Shown here: positions 42,854 to 51,859 of the stretch, one piece after another
How the letters are laid out: every line of letters starts with the position of its first letter
Position numbering within the stretch: the stretch's first letter is position 1
Notes under the pieces: generated by a model
Seen by the model: only the letters and a program-made list of their open reading frames with translations
Database searches by the model: none
Told to the model about the DNA's origin: nothing
From: AP-15 sp963735445
GTDB taxonomy: Bacteria; Pseudomonadota; Alphaproteobacteria; ATCC43930; CGMCC-115725
Reading direction: 5' to 3'
Assembly: GCA_963735445.1 (NCBI GenBank)
Contig: CAVTLC010000034.1
Span: 51,338 to 115,337 of the forward strand
Length of the DNA stretch: 64,000 nt
Made by a program: the position numbers and the translations under genes

Positions 42854-44047
42854 CTAGACGATGCCCCGCTCGTGCAGTCTGGCGAGGTCGGCGGGGGTGA
42901 CGCCGAGATCGCCGAATATTTCGGCATTGTGCTGGCCGAGCTTGGGGGCGACGGCGCGCACACGGATCGCGTCGCCGATTTTAACGGGGGTGCGGATGTG
43001 GGGGACCTCGCCCAATTCCGGATCGTCAGCATATTGGACGAGCCCGCGGTGCTCGACCTGCGGGTCGGCGAACATCTGCCGGTAATCGTAGACGGGTCCG
43101 CAGGGAACGCCGGCGGCTTCGAGCACCCTGACCCAATGATCCGTCGTGCCGGTCGCAAAGACGTCTTCCATTGTCGCTTCGAGCGCTTCGCGGTTGGCCA
43201 GGCGCGCGGCGTTGGTCGCAAACCGCGCATCCTGGCACCATTCGGGATGGCCGAGGGCGGCGGCGCAGCGCTGCCAGATCGCCTCGCCGGCGGCGCCGAT
43301 CATCAGATAGCCGTCCTTGGTCTTCATGCGCTGATAAGGCGCGTTCTGGCGGTGGCGCGAGCCCTGGCGGGTCGGTTCCTCGTGGTCGGCGAGCCACTGC
43401 GCCGAGGTCCACGAGCTAAAGCCGATCGCGGTCTCCAACAGCGAGCATTCGACAAGCCGTCCCTTGCCGGTGCGCTCGCGCTCATAAAGCGCGGCGAGGA
43501 TGCCCTGAACCGCCCACATGCCGGTGCCGAGATCGCAGATCGGCAGACCGACCGAGGTCGGCGGGCCGTCGGGCTCGCCGGTCACGTGCATGATGCCGCC
43601 CATCCCTTGGGCGATCAGGTCAAATCCGCCGCGCCCGGCATAGGGCCCGTCATAGCCGAGCCCGGAGAGCTGGGCATAGATCAGCCGCGGGTTGAGCTTG
43701 CGCAGATCGTCAAAGCCGAGCCCGGCGCGCGGCATTACATTCGGGCGGTAATTCTCGACCAGCACATCGACGGCTTCGGCCAGGCGGAGGAACAGCGCCT
43801 TGCCTTCGGGCTGCTTATAGTCGAGGGTGATGCCCTTCTTGTTGCGGTTGATGTAGCGGAAATAAGGATTGCGCTCGCTGCCGTCGCCCCAGGCGCGCAC
43901 CGAATCCCCTTTACCCGGGCGTTCGAGCTTGATCACTTCCGCGCCCATATCGGCGAGGATCATCGTGCAGAACGGCCCCGCCATGTGCTCGGTTAGGTCG
44001 AGCACTTTGAGCCCGGCGAGCGGGCCGTTCTGATCGGAATCATCCAT
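42854..44047 (-). CDS. CaiB/BaiF family CoA-transferase
   Basis: A 397-residue family III CoA-transferase (GLKVLDLTEHMAGPFCTMIL, ADMGAEVIKLERPGKGDSVR, RNKKGITLDYKQPEGKALFL, QLSGLGYDGPYAGRGGFDLI, AQGMGGIMHVTGEPDGPPTS, VQGILAALYERERTGKGRLV). It diverges in sequence from the other copy at 41.5 kb, so it is not a recent duplicate. ATG 44047 follows GGAG. Next upstream on the same strand is an enoyl-CoA hydratase, 156 bases away across a REP-like cluster, so the two probably act in one acyl-CoA pathway. Confidence 0.92.
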   Translation of the reverse strand: MDDSDQNGPLAGLKVLDLTEHMAGPFCTMILADMGAEVIKLERPGKGDSVRAWGDGSERNPYFRYINRNKKGITLDYKQPEGKALFLRLAEAVDVLVENYRPNVMPRAGLGFDDLRKLNPRLIYAQLSGLGYDGPYAGRGGFDLIAQGMGGIMHVTGEPDGPPTSVGLPICDLGTGMWAVQGILAALYERERTGKGRLVECSLLETAIGFSSWTSAQWLADHEEPTRQGSRHRQNAPYQRMKTKDGYLMIGAAGEAIWQRCAAALGHPEWCQDARFATNAARLANREALEATMEDVFATGTTDHWVRVLEAAGVPCGPVYDYRQMFADPQVEHRGLVQYADDPELGEVPHIRTPVKIGDAIRVRAVAPKLGQHNAEIFGDLGVTPADLARLHERGIV

Positions 44048-44060
44048 TTGTATTTCTCCG

Positions 44061-44186
44061 TGTCATCCGGCGGAGGCCGGTATCCATCGTTCCGACGTAA
44101 CCGCGTTCGTCACCCGGCACCACAGTTCAGCCCAATCGTGGGCTCTTGTGTACGTGCAGCGCCATCGCTCCCGGCCTGCGCCGGGA
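44061..44186. repeat. Cluster of extragenic palindromes (REP-like)
   Basis: Three hairpins between two minus-strand genes: CCGGC-GGAG-GCCGG (44067-44080), AGCCCA-ATCG-TGGGCT (44129-44144) and a perfect TCCCGGC-CTGC-GCCGGGA (44169-44186). The sequence is not open in either strand and resembles elements at 105 and 39617. Likely repeated intergenic elements. Confidence 0.65.
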
Positions 44187-44203
44187 CGACGAATAGTCTG
44201 CGA

Positions 44204-45007
44204 TCAGCCCTTTGCCGACTCGATTGTCGGCAGGCGAAAGCGGTCATCGGGGTCGTCCCAGCCTTTGAAATTGGGCGGGCGTTTTTCGGCGAAGGCGGCG
44301 CGCGATTCGATCAGATCGCTCTTGGCGCCGTGCTCGTGCAGCGCCTTTGCCAATTGTAGCTGCTCCGGTGACGGAACCGGCCGCATCTGACGCATCATAT
44401 GGACGGTGTTGACCCGCGAGGCCGGCGGTAGGGTCAACAAATGCTCGGCCATCACGATCGCGCTCGGGATCAGTTGATCGGGCTCGACCAGGCGATTGAG
44501 AAATCCGATTTCGTAAAAGCGTTCGGCGGTGAAGCGAAAGCCGAGCGCCATCTCCATCGCGATCGGGTAGGGCAAATTGGCAATGTGACCGTGATTATAG
44601 CCGCCCAGCAGCCAGCGCTTGGCCTCCGAGACCTCGAACACTGCCCCCTTTACCGCAACCCGCAGATCGGTCCGTTCGACCAGCATAAAACCGCCGCCCA
44701 TCGCATAGCCGTTAACCGCCGCGATAACCGGCTTTTCCAGCGTCCCAGTCATAAACGGGTCTTCGATATCGGGGCGGTTGCCGCCCGGCCGCCCCGCGGC
44801 AAGCGATTCCTTCATGTCCTCGCCGGCGCAAAAGGCGCGGCCGGCGCCGGTAAAGATCGCGACTTCGAGCTCGTTCGAATGGCGGAACTCGGTCCAGGTC
44901 TCCGCGAGCCGGGTGCGCATCTCGTGACTGAGCGCGTTAAGCCGCTCGGGCCGGTTCATCCGCACGACGAGGATCTGTCCGTGACGCTCGGTCTCGACGA
45001 CGGGCAT
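44204..45007 (-). CDS. Enoyl-CoA hydratase/isomerase family protein
   Basis: A 267-residue crotonase-fold protein. VVRMNRPERLNALSHEMRTR (N-terminal), AIFTGAGRAFCAGEDMKESL (oxyanion-hole motif), EKPVIAAVNGYAMGGGFMLV (second oxyanion hole), DLRVAVKGAVFEVSEAKRWL. One of the two catalytic Glu positions of hydratases appears as Glu in FEVSEAKR, but the full pair is uncertain, so it may be a lyase or isomerase. Adjacent to a CoA-transferase on the same strand and divergent (85 bases) from the PrpD-like gene, so an acyl-CoA pathway is likely. Confidence 0.9.
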   Translation of the reverse strand: MPVVETERHGQILVVRMNRPERLNALSHEMRTRLAETWTEFRHSNELEVAIFTGAGRAFCAGEDMKESLAAGRPGGNRPDIEDPFMTGTLEKPVIAAVNGYAMGGGFMLVERTDLRVAVKGAVFEVSEAKRWLLGGYNHGHIANLPYPIAMEMALGFRFTAERFYEIGFLNRLVEPDQLIPSAIVMAEHLLTLPPASRVNTVHMMRQMRPVPSPEQLQLAKALHEHGAKSDLIESRAAFAEKRPPNFKGWDDPDDRFRLPTIESAKG

Positions 45008-45092
45008 GACTGTGTTCCTTCTCCAACGCGTGACGACGCAAGCTGCCGGAGGCTACCATTCCCACCCGGCCGACCGCGAGGAGTTCCGCACA

Positions 45093-46449
45093 ATGGGCGA
45101 AGAGATCGAAAGCTTGGCGAAGTTTGTCGCCGAGACGCGCTGGGAGGATGTGCCCGAGGGCGTGCGGCAGCATGCGAAACTGGTTTTGCTCGATACGCTG
45201 GGCGTTATCCTGGCGGGCTCGGGCCGCCCCGAGGTGGCGGAGTTGCGGCAGCGGCTCACCGCGTCGCGCGGCGTCGGGGCGACAGTCTATGCCAATGGCT
45301 GGCCCGAGGCCGATCCGCGCACCGCGGCATTGCTAAACGGTATTGCCGGACGGTCGATCGAGTTGTGCGAGGGGCTGCGCTTTGTCTCGGGACAGGCGGC
45401 AATGCAAGTATTGCCGGGGGTATTGGCGGTCGGCGAGCACGCCAATAGCTCCGGTCGCGACATGCTGACGGCTCTGGTGCTCGGCTACGATGTCGTGGCG
45501 CGGATCGCCGGCGGCTTCACGCCGCGCCCATTGGCGCATCAGAACGGGCAGGTGTCTCTATTGGCAGCGGCCGCGGCGGGAGCGCGGCTGCGTGGGCTCG
45601 ACGCGGCCGGCATCAGCAGTGCGATGCGAATTGCCACAGTCCTGATGCTGACGCCGAGTTATACGAACGCCGTGGCGGGCGCTACGGCTCTAAACGTCGC
45701 GGGCGGGATGAGCGGGTTTGCCGCGGCATTGGCGCCGGAATTGGCATTGGCCGGGTTCGCGGCCCAGCCCAATGCAATCGAAGAGACGCTCGCCAATCTC
45801 ATCGGCGACGGGTTTGTTCCCGATCGAGTATTGGACGAGCTGGGCTCGGTCTGGCACATCACCCGCAATTACTTCCGGCTTTACGCGTGCTGCAACCCGA
45901 TACACCCGGCACTCGATTGCCTCGCCGCGGCACTGGCGGAACTCCACCCGCGCCCCGATCAGATCGAGCGCATCGAGGTTGCGACATACCGCTTTGCGTC
46001 GGTGATGAAGAACCCGCAGCCGGCGAATTATTTCGCCTCGAAATATTCGCTGCCGCATGCCGCCGCTGTGATGGCGGTGCGCGGCGGTGCCGGGTTTGCA
46101 GCACTCGACGATACGGCATTGGAAGATCCGGTCATCGCGGCATTGCGCCCAAAGGTCCATATCAGCGAGGATCCGGCGATGAGCGCTCTGGCGCCGCGGC
46201 TGCGGCCGGCGCGCGTGACGCTGACGCTGACCGATGGCCGGCAGAGCACCAAGTCCTGCGACAGTCATCGCGGCGATTTTCAAGCAGCCGTTCAGCGATG
46301 CGGAACTCCGCGGCAAATTCCGCGAATTGGCCGAAACCGTACTGACCGCCGACGGTGCCACCGCGGTCGAGCGCGCCGTCGATCATTGCGAGGACTGGCC
46401 CGATATCGGCGCGCTGACCCGCTTGCTGCGCCAATACGGCCGGACGTAA
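45093..46449 (+). pseudogene. MmgE/PrpD family protein, frameshifted near the C-terminus
   Basis: A protein of the MmgE/PrpD (2-methylcitrate dehydratase-like) family, about 451 residues if repaired. Characteristic motifs: AKLVLLDTLGVILAGSGRPE, ALLNGIAGRSIELCEGLRFV, VLGYDVVARIAGGF, RNYFRLYACCNPIHPALDCL, NYFASKYSLPHAAAVMAVRG. At the T-run 46277-46280 the frame breaks; removing one T restores FKQPFSDAELRGKFRELAET and a natural end at 46449. Without the fix the frame runs on as nonsense to 46736 into the next gene. ATG 45093 follows GAGGAG. The family includes cis-aconitate-decarboxylase-like enzymes; the specific reaction is unknown. Confidence 0.85.
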
Positions 46450-46524
46450 AGTCGCGACGCAGCTCGTCTTTGTACAGTCACTGCTGCCGATGCCGACTCG
46501 GCGAACGGCTCTACAATCCGAGCG

Positions 46525-47172
46525 ATGTCACGGAATCATCAAATGACGTTGGCGCACGGCACAGACCGGCTGGAGACGACTCGCCTCGTGCTGCGGAGGA
46601 TAGCGCTGGACGATCTGCCGTTCTTCACTCGCATCCACGCACTCCCCGAAGTCGCGCAATATCTTTATCCCGGAGGCCGGCCGCGTTCGCCCGAAGAGTT
46701 GGCCGCCTGGTTGCACGGCACTCTCAAGGGCTATGACCAGCTCGGGCTTGGCTGTCTAGCGGTACAGCGCAAGGAAGACGGAGCCCTGATCGGACGCTGC
46801 GGCTTGACGGACCTCGTTATCGAAGCTGCTGCGCCCGTGCATGGGACTCGCAGAGGATGGTTCGGGCGCGCACTAGCGCCCGCTGACGTCGCGCTGACAT
46901 ACGAGTGTGAGCTCAGCTATACGTTCGACCCCGCCGTCTGGGGTCAGGGTTTCGCTACTGAAGCCGTGCGTTGCGTTCGCGACTACGCGCGCGACGTTCT
47001 GCGGCTGTCGTACGCGATCTCGGCCATTCTTCCGCTGAATACCCGCTCAAGGCGCATCGTCGAACGATTTGACGCGCTAGCCGCAGGCCAAATGGAGGTG
47101 GTTGGTCTCACGTGGGATCGCTATTTGTGGCCACTCGCGACACGCGATGCAGTGCAGCACCTTACGATTTGA
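46525..47172 (+). CDS. GNAT family N-acetyltransferase
   Basis: A 215-residue GNAT protein of the RimJ/RimL-like type. TDRLETTRLVLRRIALDDLP, then AYISAIxP-like LSYAISAILPLNTRSRRIVE and TFDPAVWGQGFATEAVRCVR, which contains the acetyl-CoA-binding segment (GQGFAT). Acetylates an amino group of an unknown substrate. Its 3' end overlaps the convergent molybdenum hydroxylase gene by about 11 bases. The start could be the second ATG at 46543 (MTLAHG). Confidence 0.82.
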   Translation: MSRNHQMTLAHGTDRLETTRLVLRRIALDDLPFFTRIHALPEVAQYLYPGGRPRSPEELAAWLHGTLKGYDQLGLGCLAVQRKEDGALIGRCGLTDLVIEAAAPVHGTRRGWFGRALAPADVALTYECELSYTFDPAVWGQGFATEAVRCVRDYARDVLRLSYAISAILPLNTRSRRIVERFDALAAGQMEVVGLTWDRYLWPLATRDAVQHLTI

Positions 47173-49290
47173 GTAACGCAGCCATGACGCGCTCGCGCGT
47201 CAGCGGCAGGTCGCGCAGACGCGCGCCGAGCGCCATGTGCGACCGCATTGCCGATCGCCGCAACGGTCGGGCCGCCCGACGCTTCGCCGACGCCGAGCGG
47301 CGGGAGATCCATGCCCGCGCTGACCAGTTCGACCGTGACTTCGGGGATCTCGGTGAAGCGCAGTACCGGGTAGCCCTCCCAGTCGCGCGAGCTAATGCCG
47401 TTGCTGTCGAGCCTGACGCCTTCCTTCAACGCCCAGCTCGCCGCCTGGATGATGCCGCCCTCGAGCTGGTTGATCGCCCCGTCGGGGTTGATGACAAGAC
47501 CGGCATCGCAAGCGCACCACACCTGCGTCAGACGAACCTCCTCGTCGATTTCGACCTCGGCGACGACTGCGGCATAGGCGGCCATGTTCTTGTAGCGTGC
47601 AAAGCCGATCCCGCGGCCGCGTCCCGTTCCCGACGCCAACCCTGATTGCCACGCACTCATATGCGCGACATGTTCGACCACCGCCCGGGCGCGCGGATCG
47701 GGCAATATCGAAAGCCGATAGGCGACCGGGTCCTCTCCGGCGCGCTCCGCCAATTCGTCCATCGACGATTCGATCGCAAAGACGTTCAAGGTCGCGCCGA
47801 GCCCGCGCAATGACGAGGTCCGCACCGGCGTCTCGGGGATCAGGTGATGGACAATGCGTTTTGCCGGAAAGCCGTAAAGCGGCTCGCCATTGCGGGTGCC
47901 GGCGCCCGGCGGGTTTGACGATTCGCTCGCGGGCGGCGCCGGCGGCGGATCGGGGAGTGCTTCCGCGGCGAGCAGATTGCCGCCGCCGCCCGGACGGCTG
48001 GTATGCCGGCCGCTCCAGATTTCTGTCGTCCAATCCGCGGGTAGACCGGCATCGTCGAGAGCGGCGCGCGCGGTGACCACCATCGCCGGGCTGACCGGTT
48101 CGAAACCGAACTCCTCCTCGCGCCGCCAGCGCACCCGGACCGGCTTGCCCGGGGTTTGCATCGCGATCACGGCAGCGTCGGTCGCCGCGTCATCGGCGCC
48201 GTTATGGCCATAGCACCCCGGCCCCTGCAGATGCCTGACGGAGATCTTCGCCGGATCGATTTTAAGGGTCCGGGCAAGAGCGTCGCGCAACGGGTAGACG
48301 CCTTGCGAATGGGTCCAGACTTCGAGCCGTCCGTCGCGATAGACGGCCACGCCGCAGGACGGCGCCACCGAGGCATGGGCGATGTGCATCCGGGTGTAGG
48401 TCGCCTCGTAACGGTTCGCGGCCGGCGTCGGAGCCACGGGGGGCGGGGCGCCGACCAGCCGGTCGATCGAGGGCTGCTGCAACAGCCAGCGCGCCTCTTC
48501 CTGAAACGGGTTGATCGCGTCGACGCCGTCCCAGACGACATGATTGGGCGCCACCGCCGCGACAGCTTCGACGACGGTTTCGTCCGGGCTCGATATCGCG
48601 AGGAAATTGCCGTTGCGCACGATCTCGATCGGCCCTTTCGCAGCGCGGCGCAAAGCGGCCTCATCGATTTGCTTGATCACCGCACCGCGGCGCGGCTGGC
48701 GCACAACACGGGCATGCACCATCCCGTCGAGCACCAGATCGTGCATGAAAACCGGCTCGCCGAACACTTTGCCGGCGAGATCGACGCGCGGCGCATTGTT
48801 GCCGACAATGCGATAGCTATTCGCATTTTTGGTTGGCGCGTCGCCTCGCGCAGGGCGACGGAGGTCGATCGTGGCTGCGAGCCCCCAGTAATCCTGGCCA
48901 GTGGGCTCACCGCGACGGGTAATGGCGCCGTCACGCACCGACAGCTGCGGCGCGCGGAAAGTTCAAGATTTCTGCGGCGTGGTCGAGGAACAGGTTGCGC
49001 ACCTCGGCGCAGGCAAGGCGCAACGCGACCCCACCGAATTGGATCGACTGGCTGCCCGCAGTGTAGCCTTCATTGGGGGTCAGATCGGTGTCGCCGGAGC
49101 GCAGCACGATCCGATCGAGCGCGACGTCGAGTTCCTCGGCCGCGATCTGCCGCATCGCGGTCAACACCCCTTGGCCGATCTCGACCCGGCCGGTCGAAAC
49201 CGTCACCTTTCCGGGCATGTCGAACCCGACCCAGCGGTCGAGCCGCGGGTTGGCCGCGAGCAGCGGCGGCAATGCGGGGGCGGCGCTCAT
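47162..49290 (-). pseudogene. Molybdenum hydroxylase large subunit (isoquinoline 1-oxidoreductase beta-like), two frameshifts
   Basis: A xanthine dehydrogenase-family molybdopterin subunit of the IorB/aldehyde-dehydrogenase-like type, about 708 residues if repaired. The N-terminal part (DMPGKVTVSTGRVEIGQGVL, TAMRQIAAEELDVALDRIVL) ends in a break at 48956-48960; the second part resumes at RAPQLSVRDGAITRRGEPTG and continues with QGPGCYGHNGADDAATDAAV and LPPLGVGEASGGPTVAAIGN. A second break at 47233-47234 hides the natural end (ALGARLRDLPLTRERVMAAL to 47162). Both are single extra bases. The ATGA overlap with the 2Fe-2S gene and a GGAG site support the start at 49290. If the indels are read errors the enzyme is intact. 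Confidence 0.85.
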
Positions 49291-49769
49291 CGGGGGGCTC
49301 CTGCTGCGCGCATCTGCTCGGCGGCGCGCGCGACCGCACGAAGAATGCGGGGATGGCTGCCGCAGCGGCAGATGTTGTCGTCGAGCGCCTTGGCGATTTC
49401 GCGCCGCGACGGCGAGAGGTTGCGGTCGAGTAACGCCTTCGCCGAGATTAGGACGCCAGACAGACAATAGCCGCATTGGCCCGCCTGCTCGTCGAGAAAG
49501 GCTTGCTGCAACGGATGCGGGCTTGCGGGCGTCCCCAGTCCTTCGATCGTGACGATGTCCCGGCCGACAACCGTCGACAATGCCTTGCCGCAGGATTTGA
49601 CCGGCTCGCCGTCGATCAGCACCATGCAACAGCCGCATTGTTCGAGGCCGCAGCCGAATTTCGTGCCAAAGAGGCCGAGATGATTGCGCAGGATATCGAG
49701 GAGCGGTGTGTCGGGGTCGGCGGTGACGCTGACCTCCTTTCCATTCACGTTCAAACTGACTGTTTGCAT
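49287..49769 (-). CDS. Molybdenum hydroxylase 2Fe-2S subunit (IorA-like)
   Basis: A 160-residue iron-sulfur subunit with both clusters: Cys40, Cys45, Cys48 and Cys60 (GCGLEQCGCC pattern), and Cys99, Cys102, Cys134 and Cys136 (CGYC and CRCG). Sequence type (KEVSVTADPDTPLLDILRNH, HPLQQAFLDEQAGQCGYCLS) fits the isoquinoline 1-oxidoreductase/aldehyde dehydrogenase alpha subunits, which pair with a fused large subunit and often lack a FAD subunit, as here. The start at 49769 is used instead of a longer frame. It is coupled (ATGA overlap) to the large-subunit gene downstream. Confidence 0.9.
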   Translation of the reverse strand: MQTVSLNVNGKEVSVTADPDTPLLDILRNHLGLFGTKFGCGLEQCGCCMVLIDGEPVKSCGKALSTVVGRDIVTIEGLGTPASPHPLQQAFLDEQAGQCGYCLSGVLISAKALLDRNLSPSRREIAKALDDNICRCGSHPRILRAVARAAEQMRAAGAPR

Positions 49770-49880
49770 CGCTCTCTCGCCGGCCGCGGAAGGAGCCGGC
49801 ATTATATCAAAAGCGCAGCTTCAGCGATGCGATCGTGAAAAAACTGGCGCCGGCTCCTCGATCCACAACCCGCCCCCTGG

Positions 49881-49940
49881 TCGGCGTAGCTTTAATTGGC
49901 GTCAGCTTAATCGGCGTCAGCTATGGCGGCCTCAGCTCTG
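49881..49940. repeat. Degenerate 15-bp tandem repeat after the hsp20 stop
   Basis: On the minus strand an AGCTGACGCCRATTA-like unit is repeated about four times starting at the hsp20 stop codon, with 14-16-base spacing and drift in the first and last units. The first unit includes the stop TGA, so the repeat lies in the 3' untranslated part. It may be a small satellite from strand slippage or a transcript 3' element. Confidence 0.5.
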
Positions 49941-50465
49941 CTTGACCTCGATCTTTTTGGGCTGCTTTTGGGCTTCCACGGTTTTTGGCATGTTGATCGT
50001 CAGCACGCCCTTGGAGAAGTCCGCCGAAATGTTGTCGCGGTCTACGCTGGCGGGAAGTTCGAAGGCGCGCTGAAACGAGCCGTAAGAGCGTTCCGAGAAG
50101 TGATAGTTCTTGTCCTTCTGCTCCGATTCCTGGCGCTTCTCGCCTTTGAGGATGAGCATGTCGCCGGTTATCGAGATATCGACGTCCTTGGCGTCGAGAC
50201 CGGGCAGCTCGGCGCAAATCCGATATGATTTATCGTCCTCGCTCATATCGATCGCCGGGGCAGAAAAGGTAAAGGAGCTTTGCCTGAATGGCTCGATGTC
50301 GAACATCCGCCGCAGCGAGGGGAAACCAAGATTACCCGAGAAGCGGTCGAACAGCCGATCCATTTCGCTGCGGAAAGACTGCCACACTTCAGGAACCGAA
50401 GACGGCGCCGACTGCGGGGCGGCTGGCGGTGTTGTTTTTTTAACTTCGATCGGTGCGTCTGCCAT
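49932..50465 (-). CDS. Hsp20/alpha-crystallin small heat-shock protein
   Basis: A 177-residue small heat-shock chaperone. The N-terminal region (about 1-55) is variable with EVWQSFRSEMDRLFDRFSGN, then the alpha-crystallin domain begins near residue 65 (IDMSEDDKSYRICAELPGLD, DVDISITGDMLILKGEKRQE) and ends with the signature FELPASVDRDNISADFSKGV LTI and the IXI-like NMPKTVEAQKQPKKIEVK. Holds unfolding proteins in solution. Start 50465 with GGAGG. A FixK-like TTGA-N6-GCAA site lies about 80 bases upstream, which suggests low-oxygen control as well as heat. Confidence 0.92.
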   Translation of the reverse strand: MADAPIEVKKTTPPAAPQSAPSSVPEVWQSFRSEMDRLFDRFSGNLGFPSLRRMFDIEPFRQSSFTFSAPAIDMSEDDKSYRICAELPGLDAKDVDISITGDMLILKGEKRQESEQKDKNYHFSERSYGSFQRAFELPASVDRDNISADFSKGVLTINMPKTVEAQKQPKKIEVKQS

Positions 50466-50543
50466 CACTACCTCCATCGTTCTGTTCAAGAAGGACGGGT
50501 GCATGACCCGGCGGACAGGTTAAAGCCTGAAGGCGTCGGGGCA

Positions 50544-50557
50544 TTGATCTAGCGCAA
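50544..50557. promoter_or_regulatory. FixK-like box upstream of hsp20
   Basis: TTGATCTAGCGCAA matches the rhizobial FixK2-type pattern TTGA/C-N6-T/GCAA. It sits between cydX and hsp20 and about 80 bases before the hsp20 start. It is the weakest of the five candidate boxes (one half-site is GCAA). Confidence 0.45.
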
Positions 50558-50593
50558 TAGAACGCCCTTCCGCGTTAGAGGTTGCGCCTGCCT

Positions 50594-50692
50594 CTATTCG
50601 TCGGGCGGCTGATCGAGTTCGAGCCACATCGCGTTCAGAATAGCAAACGAGCAAGCGAGGCCGAGCCCGAGCACCCAGGTGAAGTACCACAT
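50594..50692 (-). CDS. cydX: Cytochrome bd oxidase small subunit CydX
   Basis: A 32-residue ORF with the sequence MWYFTWVLGLGLACSFAILN and then AMWLELDQPPDE, the classic CydX/YbgT pattern (N-terminal MWYF-W-LG, one membrane helix, acidic tail). It starts 12 bases after the cydB stop behind GGGA and completes a cydA-B-X set. CydX stabilises the haem arrangement of cytochrome bd. Too short to be found by length-based gene calling. Confidence 0.92.
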   Translation of the reverse strand: MWYFTWVLGLGLACSFAILNAMWLELDQPPDE

Positions 50693-50704
50693 CGCAAAGA
50701 TCCC

Positions 50705-51851
50705 TTAGTAGAGCGCGTGCTCGTCGCGTCGGATCGCCTCGGCAGTGACCGGGCCGCGCAGCACATGAAAGATCCATCCCGTGTAGAGGATGACGATCGG
50801 CAAAAAGATCAGGGTGGCGACCAGCATGATGAACAAAGTCGTCTGGCTGCTCGATGCATCCCACACTGTCAGACTGCTGCGCGGGTCGAGCGATGACGGC
50901 AGCAGAAACGGAAACAGGCTCAGACCCGCGGTCGCGACGATCCCGGCGACCCCGAAACCGCTGGCGACAAAGGCGGACAGCGGCCGCGCCGCGCGCAGCA
51001 GCAGCCAGGTCAGCGCCGCGCCGAGATAGGCCAGTATCGGGGCCGCGATGGTGATCGGATAGTATCCGGTAATTCGATAGCCAGGCGCCGGCGCCCTCAA
51101 CGACATTTTTGTTTAGCGGGTTCGACGGCGCTGCCGGGTCGATGGTGCCCTGGATCACATAGCCGTCGATGCCGCGCGCGAGCCATACCCCAGCCAGCGA
51201 AAACAGCACGATCACGGCGACAGCGGCCCAGGATGCAGCGGAATTGGAGCGCCTCGCCAAGGGACCCTCGGTCTTGAAGGCGAGCCAGGCCCCGCCATGC
51301 ATCGCCAACATCGAAGCGCTAACCAGCCCGCACAGCAGCGCCCACGGATTGAGCAGCCCGATCAGTCCGCCTTCGTAAGTGACGCGCAAGCTGTCGTCGA
51401 AATGGAATGGGACGCCCAGGAACAAATTGCCGAACGCGACGCCAAAGACCAGCGCCGGAACAATGCCAGAGACAAAAAATGCCCAGTCCCACACGCGCCG
51501 CCAGCCGGGGGCTTCAAGCTTGCTGCGGAACGTAAACGCCACCGGCCGCAGAATCAGCGCTGCCAGCACCAGAAACATGGCGAGATAAAAGCCCGAAAAC
51601 GACACCGCGTAGAGCGGCGGCCAAGCGGCAAAAGCGGCACCGCCGCCGAGGATGAACCAGACCTGATTGCCTTCCCAGACCGGGCCGATCGAATTGAGCA
51701 GCATGCGTTTTTCGATATCGGTGCGGGCGACAAACGGCTGCAGCAAGGCGGCGCCGAGGTCAAAGCCGTCCATCACCGCAAAACCGATCAGCAGCACGCC
51801 GAGAAACGCCCACCAGATCAGGCGCAGAATTGCGTAATCGATCGGGATCAT
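50705..51851 (-). pseudogene. cydB: Cytochrome bd ubiquinol oxidase subunit II (cydB), frameshifted
   Basis: CydB, about 381 residues if repaired. N-terminal LRLIWWAFLGVLLIGFAVMD GFDLG is the conserved start, followed by NSIGPVWEGNQVWFILGGGA and the GGAWLAFKTEGPL region, all matching the family. After NPLNKNVVEGAGAWLSNYR the frame breaks at 51066-51067 (a CC pair on the plus strand). The next frame continues with YPITIAAPILAYLGAALTWL, SLFPFLLPSSLDPRSSLTVW DASS, and ends naturally at 50705. One extra base accounts for it. It follows cydA by 8 bases. The full operon argues that the enzyme is real and the break is a sequencing indel. Confidence 0.88.
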
Positions 51852-51859
51852 GGTGCCCT

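Noticed and set aside
42872..43996. Open frame of about 374 codons on the plus strand
   Set aside because: Fully antisense to a clear CaiB/BaiF gene; a GC-driven shadow with no protein motif.
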